64,000 nucleotides of DNA from assembly GCF_004358345.1 (NCBI RefSeq), contig NZ_CP037952.1, positions 434,001 through 498,000 of the forward strand, in the 5' to 3' direction. The position numbers were made by a program, and so were the translations under genes. This document shows positions 48,183 to 56,666 of this stretch, piece after piece (positions within the stretch are counted from its first letter, which is position 1; the number at the start of each line of letters is the position of its first letter). The stretch comes from Parashewanella spongiae (lineage in GTDB: Bacteria > Pseudomonadota > Gammaproteobacteria > Enterobacterales > Shewanellaceae). Below the pieces are notes generated by a model, which did not search any database, was not told the origin of the DNA, and saw only the letters and a list, made by a program, of their open reading frames with translations.

Positions 48183-48214
48183 AAGCCCTACATCAAGATA
48201 GGGCTTTTTATTTG
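48183..48214. terminator. Terminator between glnA and ppaC
   Basis: AAAGCCCTA (48182-48190) pairs with TAGGGCTTT (48199-48207), followed by TTATTT on the plus strand. It can serve both convergent genes. Repeat C2 separates it from glnA. Confidence 0.8.
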
Positions 48215-48225
48215 GATAAAAGAAG

Positions 48226-49146
48226 TTACGCGAAGACGGCTTGCAATGGCGGCACAACTTGTTTCTTGCGGCTCAATACACCGGGTAACCAAGCACGACC
48301 ATTTTCAGACGATATTTTATAGGCGTTTTCACTTAACTTGGCATCATCACTCACTATCAACAATTCAGAGCCTTCTTTCATGATGTCCGTTAACAACAAC
48401 ATCACTGTGTGACGGTTACCTTCTTTTTTGAGTGCCGCAATATCCGCTTCTAAGTCTGCTTTTATGTCATCAAATACCGATAAATCGACAACTTCTAACT
48501 GTCCAATACCGATCAAGTTACCGTTCATATTGAAATCTTTAAAGTCACGCATGACAAGATCGCGTGCCGACGTACCGCTCACATCAGATTTCATGTTAAA
48601 CATTTCCATGCCCAATGCTTTAAAATCTTCTATGTTGGCAATTTCAGCCAAGGCTTCGACACAACGAATATCGGCAGTAGTGCACGTTGGAGACTTAAAT
48701 ATCACAGTATCGCTCAAAATAGCGCATAACATAATGCCGGCGATATCTTTTGGTATTTCTACATTATAAAAATCATACATCATCTTGATGACGGTATTGC
48801 TGCAACCCACAGGGCGGATCCAACACTCAAGTGGCGTTGAAGTGGTTAAGTCTCCAAGCTTATGGTGATCTACAATACCGACAATAGTCGCTTCTGCAAT
48901 ATCATCTGGTGCTTGAGTTAATTCCGAATGATCAACAATGTATACCTCTTCACCAGCATAACTCAATTTAAGCTCTGGCGCTTCAAAGCCAAATTTATCC
49001 AAAATGAATTGCGTTTCTGGTGAAGGCTCACCTAAACGTGCCGCTATAGCAGGTTCATCAATCTGGTTTTTTAAGTAGGCCAGAGCAATTGCTCCACAAA
49101 TTGAATCTGAATCTGGGATCTTATGACCCACTACATATATTGACAT
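48226..49146 (-). CDS. ppaC: Manganese-dependent inorganic pyrophosphatase (family II)
   Basis: The start is set at ATG 49146 (MSIYVVGHKIPDSDS), which has GGAGAG upstream, rather than the longer frame from 49218. This gives 306 residues, the usual length. It hydrolyses pyrophosphate in the cytoplasm. The DHH-family motifs are GHKIPDSDSICGA (residues 7-19), EVYIVDHSEL (near 70), the VDHHKLGD block (near 95) and the C-terminal substrate domain with SENGRAWLPGVLSRKKQ and its conserved SRKKQ tail. Convergent with glnA. Confidence 0.96.
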   Translation of the reverse strand: MSIYVVGHKIPDSDSICGAIALAYLKNQIDEPAIAARLGEPSPETQFILDKFGFEAPELKLSYAGEEVYIVDHSELTQAPDDIAEATIVGIVDHHKLGDLTTSTPLECWIRPVGCSNTVIKMMYDFYNVEIPKDIAGIMLCAILSDTVIFKSPTCTTADIRCVEALAEIANIEDFKALGMEMFNMKSDVSGTSARDLVMRDFKDFNMNGNLIGIGQLEVVDLSVFDDIKADLEADIAALKKEGNRHTVMLLLTDIMKEGSELLIVSDDAKLSENAYKISSENGRAWLPGVLSRKKQVVPPLQAVFA

Positions 49147-49266
49147 TGCACACACTCTCCAATTAATTTTCAATGATTTTAACAAAACTATTCCCGTTTC
49201 AACAATATCCCCTATCATTGGACTTAAAGCTCACTGAAACGCTATGATTATGACATCTCACTATTG

Positions 49267-50190
49267 ATGTCTCTTTTCATGAATTTATCTGCCAGAGCCG
49301 CTCAACCCTCTAACATTCTGATCCCCAAGCATGCTGATGCTTCACTGACTGTAATCCAATTTCTCACTACGAAATTTCCGCGAATTGCAAAACAAGAATG
49401 GTTTGCGCGAATACAAAATGGCAAAGTCCACTGGCAATGTGGTGAAAAAATTAGTCATGACACTCTTTGCCAACCCCTTAAACGTGTCTATTACTACCGA
49501 GAAGTGGCCCAAGAAATAAAAGTTCCGTTTCAAGAACAAGTTCTTTATGAAGACAAGCGCATCATCGTCGTGTTTAAACCACATTTTCTCCCCGTCACTC
49601 CAAGTGGAAAATACGTAAATGAATGTCTTGTTCATCGCTTAAGAATATCCTCAGGCATTGATACAATCACCCCTGCACACCGTCTTGATAAAGATACAGC
49701 TGGCATCATGCTATTCACTAAATCCGTTGATGTGCGTGGTATGTATCATAATTTATTCATGAATAACGCCATTAAGAAGCAATATCTAGCCAAAGCGAGA
49801 ATTCCTGCTGAAATTAAGCAGCAGTTTTTGCAACAAGGTGAATTACATTGGACAGTGAAAAATCGATTGGTAAAGGGTAACCCGTCTTTTTTAATGAAAG
49901 TCATCGATGGAGAAGCTAACTCCCATTCTGAGATTAAATTGATTGATGTATTCGAAGATTACGGTTTATTTGAACTTGAACCAATAACCGGAAAAACGCA
50001 TCAACTGCGAGTCCACATGGCAAGCTTAGGTTTTCCAATATTAAATGATAAATTTTACCCTCATTTACAAGACGAAAAACCAGAGACATTCATTAACCCG
50101 TTACAATTACACGCACATAGCCTACTGTTTGCCGATCCATTTAGCCAAGAGCTAAAAAATTTCTCAACAGTTGGGATAACCTTGGGTTAG
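49267..50190 (+). CDS. RluA-family pseudouridine synthase
   Basis: 307 residues from ATG 49267; another ATG 12 bp later is possible. The catalytic Asp is in HRLDKDTAG (near 141). Other family motifs are YEDKRIIVVFKPHFLPV (near 100) and GKTHQLRVHMASLGFPILNDKFY (near 243). It isomerises uridines in RNA, probably ribosomal. An N-terminal S4-like region (residues 15-75) resembles that of RluC/RluD. Its exact target cannot be read. The stop is directly abutted by a repeat at 50190. Confidence 0.9.
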   Translation: MSLFMNLSARAAQPSNILIPKHADASLTVIQFLTTKFPRIAKQEWFARIQNGKVHWQCGEKISHDTLCQPLKRVYYYREVAQEIKVPFQEQVLYEDKRIIVVFKPHFLPVTPSGKYVNECLVHRLRISSGIDTITPAHRLDKDTAGIMLFTKSVDVRGMYHNLFMNNAIKKQYLAKARIPAEIKQQFLQQGELHWTVKNRLVKGNPSFLMKVIDGEANSHSEIKLIDVFEDYGLFELEPITGKTHQLRVHMASLGFPILNDKFYPHLQDEKPETFINPLQLHAHSLLFADPFSQELKNFSTVGITLG

Positions 50191-50450
50191 GGATCTAGCG
50201 ATTTAGAAAGTACCAATCTTTGTCATGCCAGCGAAGGCTGGTATCCAGTGACTTTTATAAAAAAAACAAAGGCACTAGGGTCTGTTGATCTTTCGTGATT
50301 GTTTTTGCAGCGATAAATTGGTTATTTTATGCAAGGCAGAGTTTGTGAGGTTTGGTTATTATCGACATACAAAACTGTCGTTACTTCGTTTCTTGCCTGC
50401 GCTGGAGTGACGAGAACTCATCGGTATACTTTCTTCTGCAACTTTCCTTA
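50190..50450. repeat. Chimeric repeat: family E left arm, family D left half, module, family E right arm
   Basis: Starting at the stop of the preceding gene, it has the E left arm up to CACTAG. At 50275 it continues as family D (CTAGGGTCTGTTGATCTTTC) up to the module (core 50363-50380), then switches to the E right arm (TTGCCTGCGCTGGAGTGACG). D joins E at a shared CTAG and leaves it at the module. Confidence 0.8.
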
Positions 50451-50483
50451 GTTTCTTATTTAAGAACCTGCGACTTAAAGAAA

Positions 50484-52487
50484 TCACCAATCAATCGTTA
50501 AATCGCGAGAGACCAATCTACAATCTAGCTCTTTTTGTTGACAAAGTTCAGGGGCGGCCTGAATAAGCGGCTCCAGTTTATCCTTTAACGCATCGGGCAA
50601 GGTATTAAACGCGGCAATATAGGCATTATTTAGCCGTTTAAATTGAGCGTTTTCCTCTTCTAATTGCATACTTCGCTGCCTGAGCCTTTTCATTTCTCGT
50701 TCTGATTGCTTTTGAATAATCATTGTATTGTCTGAATATGCGGTACTGGCTATTTGCCGTTGGTGCATTGCCTCTTGAATTTGTTCAGCATCTTGATGGC
50801 TACTTTCACTGGTAGATTCTTGAACGCTGACATTTTCCTCGTTTGATGCATCATCACAAATATTGTCACAAATGGATTCAACTTTACCTAGAGCGCTGTC
50901 TATCGTGTCAACAAGTTCCACTTTTTCACCGGATGAAAGAGAGGTACCAGCTGTAAAAATTAATCGGGTGGCAATGGTCGCCGATTGAGCTCTTTTATCA
51001 GACTGCTTTACTGTGTGGTGCCGTCTAATTTGCCGCTGATACTCTTCATTTGCAATCCAATCCCATCCATAGGGCAGACCATCTTGTTTATTCGCTTTTA
51101 ATTTCCAGTCTTTATAAGCATGAACCGCATCACCGATCGCAATCACCAAACTGCCACCCACAAAAACGACCAAAGGGCTTGCTGCTCCCATTGAAGTTGC
51201 CGTGGCAGCAACAGCAACGCCAAACCCAAATAATGTAATTGGTATTTTAACAATCTTACCGATAAAACTGTTTCTTGCATGTTTCACTTGAGATCTGTGC
51301 AACTGGGTAAGGGCATCTCGCGCCTTTTGTGTCGCTGCTTTAGCATCAGATACGTGGGATTTCATTTGTTCTGGAGCTAATGATAACGTTACTTGCGAAG
51401 GGGAGAAAATATGTTGCCCCCTTATGGATAAGTGTCGCTTTGATGTTTGTCTTGATCTAGATGTTTTCGCTTCAGTTAACATCATCTCCTGAAACTGCTC
51501 TTTAATATTCCTATCACTGCTTTCTATCAATTTCTCCCATGCTTCTATACGCTTTTTTTGTGCTTCCCGTTGTAATTCTTTAGTTTGAGTATAATGTTTT
51601 GCTTTTTGAATAACCCCCTGAAATTCATCATGGAACTCTTTTTCAGCTTGTCTTTGTTGATTTATCAACAAATCCAACTGTAGGTATTGTAGTTTTATTT
51701 GGTCTAATAACTGCTTTGCATTTTTTTTCTTGTTGGCAAGTTGTTGAACAGACTCTTCTGTCTCTGACAAGCCTGACTTTTCCAAAAACATCGCCGTTAA
51801 TTGTGTCACCAAACTGGCTAATGGCGTTGTAATATCACCCGACTCGAGTAAAAAATCTTTTCCCGTATCAATTGCCCACAAAATTCCCACAGTAAAGATT
51901 ACTTTGACAACAATAGCTGACCATTTCGCGGCGGTTTGCATTGTATTTTCTTTCAAATGAAACAGCTTAACGATGAGATAAAAGAAATTACCTAAACTAT
52001 CACTCTTCATTGGCAACCCACTTTCCCCCGACTTTTGACTTTGCCAATCCGCAAAAGCACAAGCCGCATCTGATATCGCGATGAGAGTTAAAGGGGTGAG
52101 TATTGCCGTAAGTAAAGCCCCAGTGCCACCAGTTAAGACGGTAGGTATGATTGACAATAACAGACTGCCCAGAGAAATGCCGGCGACTACAACCTTCAAA
52201 ATAAATGTTCGTTTGGCTAAATTGACGGAAGCTTTTTCAGCATCGATCAAGGCTGAACGAGCATCCTTTTGTGCCTGTTCGATCTCTTCATTGATTTTTC
52301 CTGTCATTTTTGATCTTACATGGTGTAAAGGTACATCTAAATGTGAATAGGTAGATTCAGAAACTATTGCCTCTTTTTTTGATTCAGAATGTCTAACTGA
52401 CGAGGTGGAAATTGATGAAGGAGATGGCGGAGGTGGAGTAACCTTAAAAATAGGTATCGAACCAGTGAAAGAGTCCTCTATGGCCAT
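50484..52487 (-). CDS. Translocator-like protein with two duplicated hydrophobic modules
   Basis: 667 residues; AGAGGCC lies upstream of the ATG. Residues 1-60 are Pro/Ser-rich. Module 1 (about 94-225) has a hydrophobic hairpin, then AISDAACAFADWQ, GLPMKSDSLGNFFYLIVK and a further hydrophobic helix. About 240-330 is coiled coil. Module 2 (about 410-520) repeats the hairpin with AIGDAVHAYKDWK and GLPYGWDWI. A coiled coil and a Glu/Gln-rich tail follow. The module is shared with the 30840-32234 protein. It lies 87 bp downstream of a SycD/LcrH-type chaperone gene on the same strand. Such chaperones bind the hydrophobic translocators of type III secretion, so a pore-forming or membrane-inserting secreted protein is the best inference. 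Direct homology to YopB/IpaB needs testing. Confidence 0.75.
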   Translation of the reverse strand: MAIEDSFTGSIPIFKVTPPPPSPSSISTSSVRHSESKKEAIVSESTYSHLDVPLHHVRSKMTGKINEEIEQAQKDARSALIDAEKASVNLAKRTFILKVVVAGISLGSLLLSIIPTVLTGGTGALLTAILTPLTLIAISDAACAFADWQSQKSGESGLPMKSDSLGNFFYLIVKLFHLKENTMQTAAKWSAIVVKVIFTVGILWAIDTGKDFLLESGDITTPLASLVTQLTAMFLEKSGLSETEESVQQLANKKKNAKQLLDQIKLQYLQLDLLINQQRQAEKEFHDEFQGVIQKAKHYTQTKELQREAQKKRIEAWEKLIESSDRNIKEQFQEMMLTEAKTSRSRQTSKRHLSIRGQHIFSPSQVTLSLAPEQMKSHVSDAKAATQKARDALTQLHRSQVKHARNSFIGKIVKIPITLFGFGVAVAATATSMGAASPLVVFVGGSLVIAIGDAVHAYKDWKLKANKQDGLPYGWDWIANEEYQRQIRRHHTVKQSDKRAQSATIATRLIFTAGTSLSSGEKVELVDTIDSALGKVESICDNICDDASNEENVSVQESTSESSHQDAEQIQEAMHQRQIASTAYSDNTMIIQKQSEREMKRLRQRSMQLEEENAQFKRLNNAYIAAFNTLPDALKDKLEPLIQAAPELCQQKELDCRLVSRDLTIDW

Positions 52488-52574
52488 TAATATATGGCCT
52501 CTATTATGTCTATTATCCTAACCGCTTGTTTTGTCATGGCTGTACCTCAAAGAGCAGAAACAACCATCCTTGGA

Positions 52575-53057
52575 TTACTTATTGAGTTCCTCGAGCAATT
52601 TACGAGCATGTTGTCCGACTTCATAATGCTCTGTTTTCGTAAAACTCTGAGAAATTGCCGTTTGCAAAGCATCAATAGCAGCAGCCTCATCGCCTAAACT
52701 AATAAAGCATTGGGCAATGCGAAACGTAGCACCGGGATCACAGGCATCCATGACTAACGCATAACCATAGAAATTCATCGCATGAGTATACTCACCAAGC
52801 CAATGCAAAGTTGAACCTAATGCCATATGAAATCGACGATCCCAAGGCTGGTGCATGACCAAATAGGTAAAATCTGTAATGGCTTCTTCTGGTTTTTGCT
52901 GATTGTATTTTTCTAAACCATTAGCATAAACTTCTTCTAATTCAGTACTAGAAATACCATTAATTTCAGCTAATGTTTTATGCTCAACCAAAGCAAGCTG
53001 ACATGCTTCCTCCAGTTTTTTAATATTAACTTTCCACTCAGTATCATCTTGTGTCAT
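52575..53057 (-). CDS. Type III secretion class II chaperone (SycD/LcrH family)
   Basis: The start is set at ATG 53057 with GGGAG 7 nt upstream; the longer frame from 53102 is less likely. 160 residues, the usual size of the family. It has three TPR-like motifs: LEEVYANGLEKYNQQKPEEAITDF, RFHMALGSTLHWLGEYTHAMNFY and PGATFRIAQCFISLGDEAAAIDALQ. It begins with the LAEINGISSTELEEVY segment, closely like SycD (MLNEISSDTLEQLY). Family members keep hydrophobic translocators soluble before secretion. The adjoining 50484-52487 gene is the likely client. No other type III secretion gene is in the window. Confidence 0.9.
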   Translation of the reverse strand: MTQDDTEWKVNIKKLEEACQLALVEHKTLAEINGISSTELEEVYANGLEKYNQQKPEEAITDFTYLVMHQPWDRRFHMALGSTLHWLGEYTHAMNFYGYALVMDACDPGATFRIAQCFISLGDEAAAIDALQTAISQSFTKTEHYEVGQHARKLLEELNK

Positions 53058-53127
53058 ACATAAACTCCCATCAGACTGTAATTTGAAAGCAACAATAAAC
53101 AAAGGATGATCTAATAATAGATGCTAT

Positions 53128-53352
53128 TTACTGAATGTCTCTAAACCGAGCTGCATCAATGATGCACCATAAGTGACAAATCACGCCTACCAATAAAGGA
53201 ATCATAGCCCACCAAAAAAAATAACAAACTGAAATAAAAATAAAAAATCCTATGGCTGCAAATATTCTTCCTTGAACTAAATGTCCTAAACCTGGAATAA
53301 AGAAATTCGCTATTGCTGCGATAACATTTCCAGCAGATCCTTGAGTTGACAT
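53128..53352 (-). CDS. Small membrane protein, TM2-like
   Basis: 74 residues from ATG 53352, which has AAGGAA upstream; the longer frame from 53481 overlaps the divergent gene. It has a Gly/Pro turn IPGLGHLVQGR after an amphipathic first helix, then two membrane segments (FAAIGFFIFISVCYFFWW and MIPLLVGVICHLWCIIDAARF). This is the layout of small TM2-domain and related proteins. Function unknown. It lies 70 bp upstream of the chaperone gene on the same strand. Confidence 0.75.
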   Translation of the reverse strand: MSTQGSAGNVIAAIANFFIPGLGHLVQGRIFAAIGFFIFISVCYFFWWAMIPLLVGVICHLWCIIDAARFRDIQ

Positions 53353-53440
53353 AGTTTTTCCTTTTGGTTGGACAATATTAGCGTCAATACGATAGTCTAC
53401 CGCCACGGTATCATCTCTAAAGGATTTGGAGATCCAACGA

Positions 53441-54301
53441 ATGAAATGGCTAAAGAAAACTACATCGACACAATTTTTCAATTTAACGTTTAGTTTCGGT
53501 TTACACCTTAAACAGAGACTTAAACAAGATCAAATTAATATTATCGCAGGCCACTTAACCTACGTAACATTGCTTTCTTTAGTGCCGATAATTGCTGTTA
53601 CCATGTCTATGCTTTCCGTATTCCCTGTTTTTAAAAGCATTCGGGGACAAATTGAAAAGTTCATTTATGATAACTTTTTGCCATCGACTAACGACACAAT
53701 ACAAGTTTACATAAACAGCTTCGTAGACAATGCTTCTAAAGGCACATCTGTAGGTATCATTGCATTAGTCATTGTGGCATTCATGCTGATTTCCGCTATC
53801 GATAAGGCGTTAAACAAAATATGGCAAGTCACCAAGAAACGCCGCTTAATCATTTCGTTTTCGATGTACTGGATGGTGCTTACTTTAGGGCCCATTTTCG
53901 TGGGTGCCAGCTTAGCTGCGACATCATACGTTGTTTCATTAAAGTTTTTTAACGATGGTCAATTAGCTGATGTAGTGCCATTCTTTATCAGTCGACTTCC
54001 AATGTTATTTTCAACCGCAGCATTCTTACTACTTTATTTAGCCGTACCAAATAAGCAAATTAAATGGACTCACGGATTAATAGGTGCTGCGACAGCCGCT
54101 ATTTTGTTTGAAATGGGGAAAAAACTTTTTACTCTCTATATAACACATTTCCCGACTTATGAAGCGATATACGGCACACTGGCGACGATCCCTATTTTAT
54201 TTGTTTGGGTTTATATATCTTGGTTAATCGTGTTATTTGGTGCGGTCATTACCTCTTCTTTACCAGAGTTTAATGGTAAGTTAGAACACGAAAAACAATA
54301 A
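53441..54301 (+). CDS. yihY: YihY-family inner membrane protein
   Basis: 286 residues from ATG 53441, preceded by TTGGAG. About six membrane segments, starting with [25 protein letters not shown] (near 36), which is the family signature around the first helix. [21 protein letters not shown] is near the end. The family was once called RNase BN by mistake; it is now UPF0761/YihY with unclear function. The C terminus is short compared with some members. Confidence 0.92.
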   Translation: MKWLKKTTSTQFFNLTFSFGLHLKQRLKQDQINIIAGHLTYVTLLSLVPIIAVTMSMLSVFPVFKSIRGQIEKFIYDNFLPSTNDTIQVYINSFVDNASKGTSVGIIALVIVAFMLISAIDKALNKIWQVTKKRRLIISFSMYWMVLTLGPIFVGASLAATSYVVSLKFFNDGQLADVVPFFISRLPMLFSTAAFLLLYLAVPNKQIKWTHGLIGAATAAILFEMGKKLFTLYITHFPTYEAIYGTLATIPILFVWVYISWLIVLFGAVITSSLPEFNGKLEHEKQ

Positions 54302-54434
54302 TTTTTGTACTCGATGCTGCAATTTTAGAGCTTGATAAAAAGTTGATTTGACTTTATAGGTCAAACTACTGCAGCGACTCCATGCTAAGGTATCCGAAGC
54401 ATAATCTGCATCACAACAGCAGTTTGAAGTGTTA
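54302..54434. other. Intergenic stretch after yihY
   Basis: No clear terminator or promoter was seen before repeat A5 begins. Confidence 0.4.
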
Positions 54435-54750
54435 TACCAATTACAGTAATTAAATGCTCAACTCAGAGCTATGTATGTGCTCAAAGTGCAATCGAAATTG
54501 ATGAAGATATAGTTGCTCTACGTCAAGACAATTTTGAGAAGTAATTTGAGTACATACAAGCTCCCAAAGGGCAAGACTAGAGGGTTCCATTATTGCGTTA
54601 CAAGCACTTGAATTATCTCGACAAAAGCACTAGGTGCGTTGAACGCCAGCTTTGTATGGCGGCCGTAGGGAATATAGTACTTCGAGCTTGTGCCTTGCAC
54701 TCAAACCCTTTAGCTCTTGCTGAGTGAGAGATTAATTACTGTAATTGGTA
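54435..54750. repeat. Family A MITE-like element, copy A5, inverted, empty module site
   Basis: 316 bp with ends TACCAATTACAGTAATTAA and its exact reverse complement, flanked by TTA on the left and TAA on the right. Near 54508-54524 the module site is simple, as in A2. It is in the opposite orientation to A2. Confidence 0.85.
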
Positions 54751-54988
54751 TAACATCAAACTGACTGGCATGAGGTAAATTTGAAGGACTTTCTGTGAGC
54801 ATTTTTAGCAGGCATAACGGCCAGAAATCATAGGTTCACTATATCATTTCTGGTCGAAATCGAATGTATCAAATAGAGGAGGAAAATTTAGATTTAGTGA
54901 TTGAGGCAAAAGGCATGTTGAAGTTGATGATCGAGTTTAGGTGCTATTAAAATCATGCTGTTATAGATTTCGTAACGCAATTCTCTGG
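54751..54988. other. Intergenic stretch after dgkA
   Basis: No recognisable gene or repeat. An AT-rich stretch that would hold the 3' end of the dgkA transcript. Confidence 0.4.
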
Positions 54989-55348
54989 TTAATTAAAAAG
55001 AATAATCACCCAAGAAAATGCCGCAAAACAGCAAGCCACAAAAACTGCCGCAGAGCCAATATCTTTCGCACGACCACTTAATTCATGCATTTCGCTGCCG
55101 ATGCGATCAATGGCTGCTTCAATAGCAGAGTTAATCAGCTCAACCAAAATGATGATAACCAATGTGGCAATCATGAATAACTGTTCAAGCAACGTGACAT
55201 CCAGAAAAAAAGAGCCTGCGGTTAATATGGCAGCCAAACAAACCTCTTGACGAAAGGCCGCTTCAAATTGCCAAGCGGCTTTCAATCCTTTTATTGAATA
55301 GCCGGCTGCGTATATGATCCGAGTAATGCCTGTGCGCCCTGGTTTCAT
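54989..55348 (-). CDS. dgkA: Diacylglycerol kinase
   Basis: 119 residues from ATG 55348, which has GGGGAA 6 nt upstream; an ATG two codons earlier has worse spacing. A trimeric inner-membrane enzyme that recycles diacylglycerol to phosphatidic acid. The family signature ELINSAIEAAIDR (near 68-80) has the catalytic Glu, followed by AKDIGSAAVFVAC. It has an N-terminal amphipathic part (GLKAAWQFEAAFRQE) and three membrane helices. It lies 71 bp downstream of the ABC exporter operon on the same strand. Confidence 0.95.
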   Translation of the reverse strand: MKPGRTGITRIIYAAGYSIKGLKAAWQFEAAFRQEVCLAAILTAGSFFLDVTLLEQLFMIATLVIIILVELINSAIEAAIDRIGSEMHELSGRAKDIGSAAVFVACCFAAFSWVIILFN

Positions 55349-55419
55349 TATCATTTCCCCTGTTCAATTTGTGATCACAACGGCTCTAATTTAATTGTGC
55401 TCGTGGGTATCAATTTTGA

Positions 55420-56666
55420 CTAATCTCGCTGCAAAGCAATGATAGGATCGAGCGATGCAGCTCGCTTCGCCGGATACAAACCAAAACCCACACCAATCGC
55501 CATACACATGCCAAACGAAATTAATATCGAAAATAACGACCAAGCCACGGGCCAGTTCGCCACCGTCGAAATAAGCAAAGCAATCAGTAAGCCCGCAATC
55601 ATGCCAAATAGCCCGCCTGTCGCTGATATTACAGTACTTTCTATCAAAAACTGTCTTGAGATATCAATTTTTTTAGCACCTAATGCGCGCAGTAATCCGA
55701 TTTCTGCGGTGCGCTCTAAAATAGTGGCAAGCATAATGTTCATAATACCAATCCCCCCACCAGTAAAGAAATTCCTGCAACACAAGCCATAACAATATTG
55801 AAAATTTGCTGGGTCTTTTGATGTTGTGCCAGTAAATCTGCAGGTACAACAATATCAAAATCTTGCTCGCCACCATGTCGACGGTTTAATAAATGCTGTA
55901 GGCTCTGTGCGGCTAGTGATGGATTGACCTTATTGATTAAGGAAAATTTGATGGAGTCCAGCTTGTCTTCAAGGAGGGTGAATTGCATTTTTTTAAGTGC
56001 CGTTGATAATGGAATAAACACTTGGTTACGTTCACCGCCAAGCTTAACCCCTTTAATGCTGGATTTGGCTTTACCTGAGTCTGACAGTACTCCAACAACA
56101 TTATACCATTGATGATTAATCTTGATTTTTTGATTAACGGCACTCCCTTGTGGAAACAAACTCCGTGCGGCTTCGGGGCCGAGAATAGCTACTTGCTGAA
56201 AATGGCTATCATCACTTTTTGAAAAATCACGTCCTTGAGTTATTTTCAATGACGAGAGTTGAAAATAGTTGGGGGTAATGGCCGATACTTTTGCATCACT
56301 GCGACCATGAAAGCTAAACAAACTGAACACTTTGACTTGTTTCGATGCGCTCCAGTGACCAATAAAAGGTAAAGTATCTACTACGCTAGTCGCATCTTGC
56401 AGATTTAAGCCGATGCTGTGCTCTCTGACTGATTTTAATCCTTCCCCTTCAGACTTACGGGCGTTTACCACAAGATTATTGACACCCATGGATTCGATCA
56501 TTCTTAATGCTTCACGCTCAGCGCCTTCACCAACACTAAGCATGGCGATTACCGCTCCAACCCCAAATATCATTCCTAATAAAGTTAATGATGTACGTAA
56601 TTTATGATGACGCATTTCGACTAATGCGTGTCGAATGCCCTGAAGGTACTCAGTAAATTGGATCAT
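55420..56666 (-). pseudogene. MacB-type FtsX-domain ABC permease, frameshifted
   Basis: The frame from ATG 56666 runs 308 codons and stops just after SLLVGG. The remaining C-terminal part (IGIMNIMLATILERTAEIG to LDPIIALQRD) continues in another frame to 55420. The break lies in a run of six G (55753-55758); seven G would restore a reading frame of about 413 residues. The intact protein would have an N-terminal helix, a periplasmic MacB core, and three C-terminal helices ending GLYPAKRAASLDP. The rest of the operon is intact. It is either a recent mutation, a slippage-prone switch, or a sequencing error. Confidence 0.85.
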
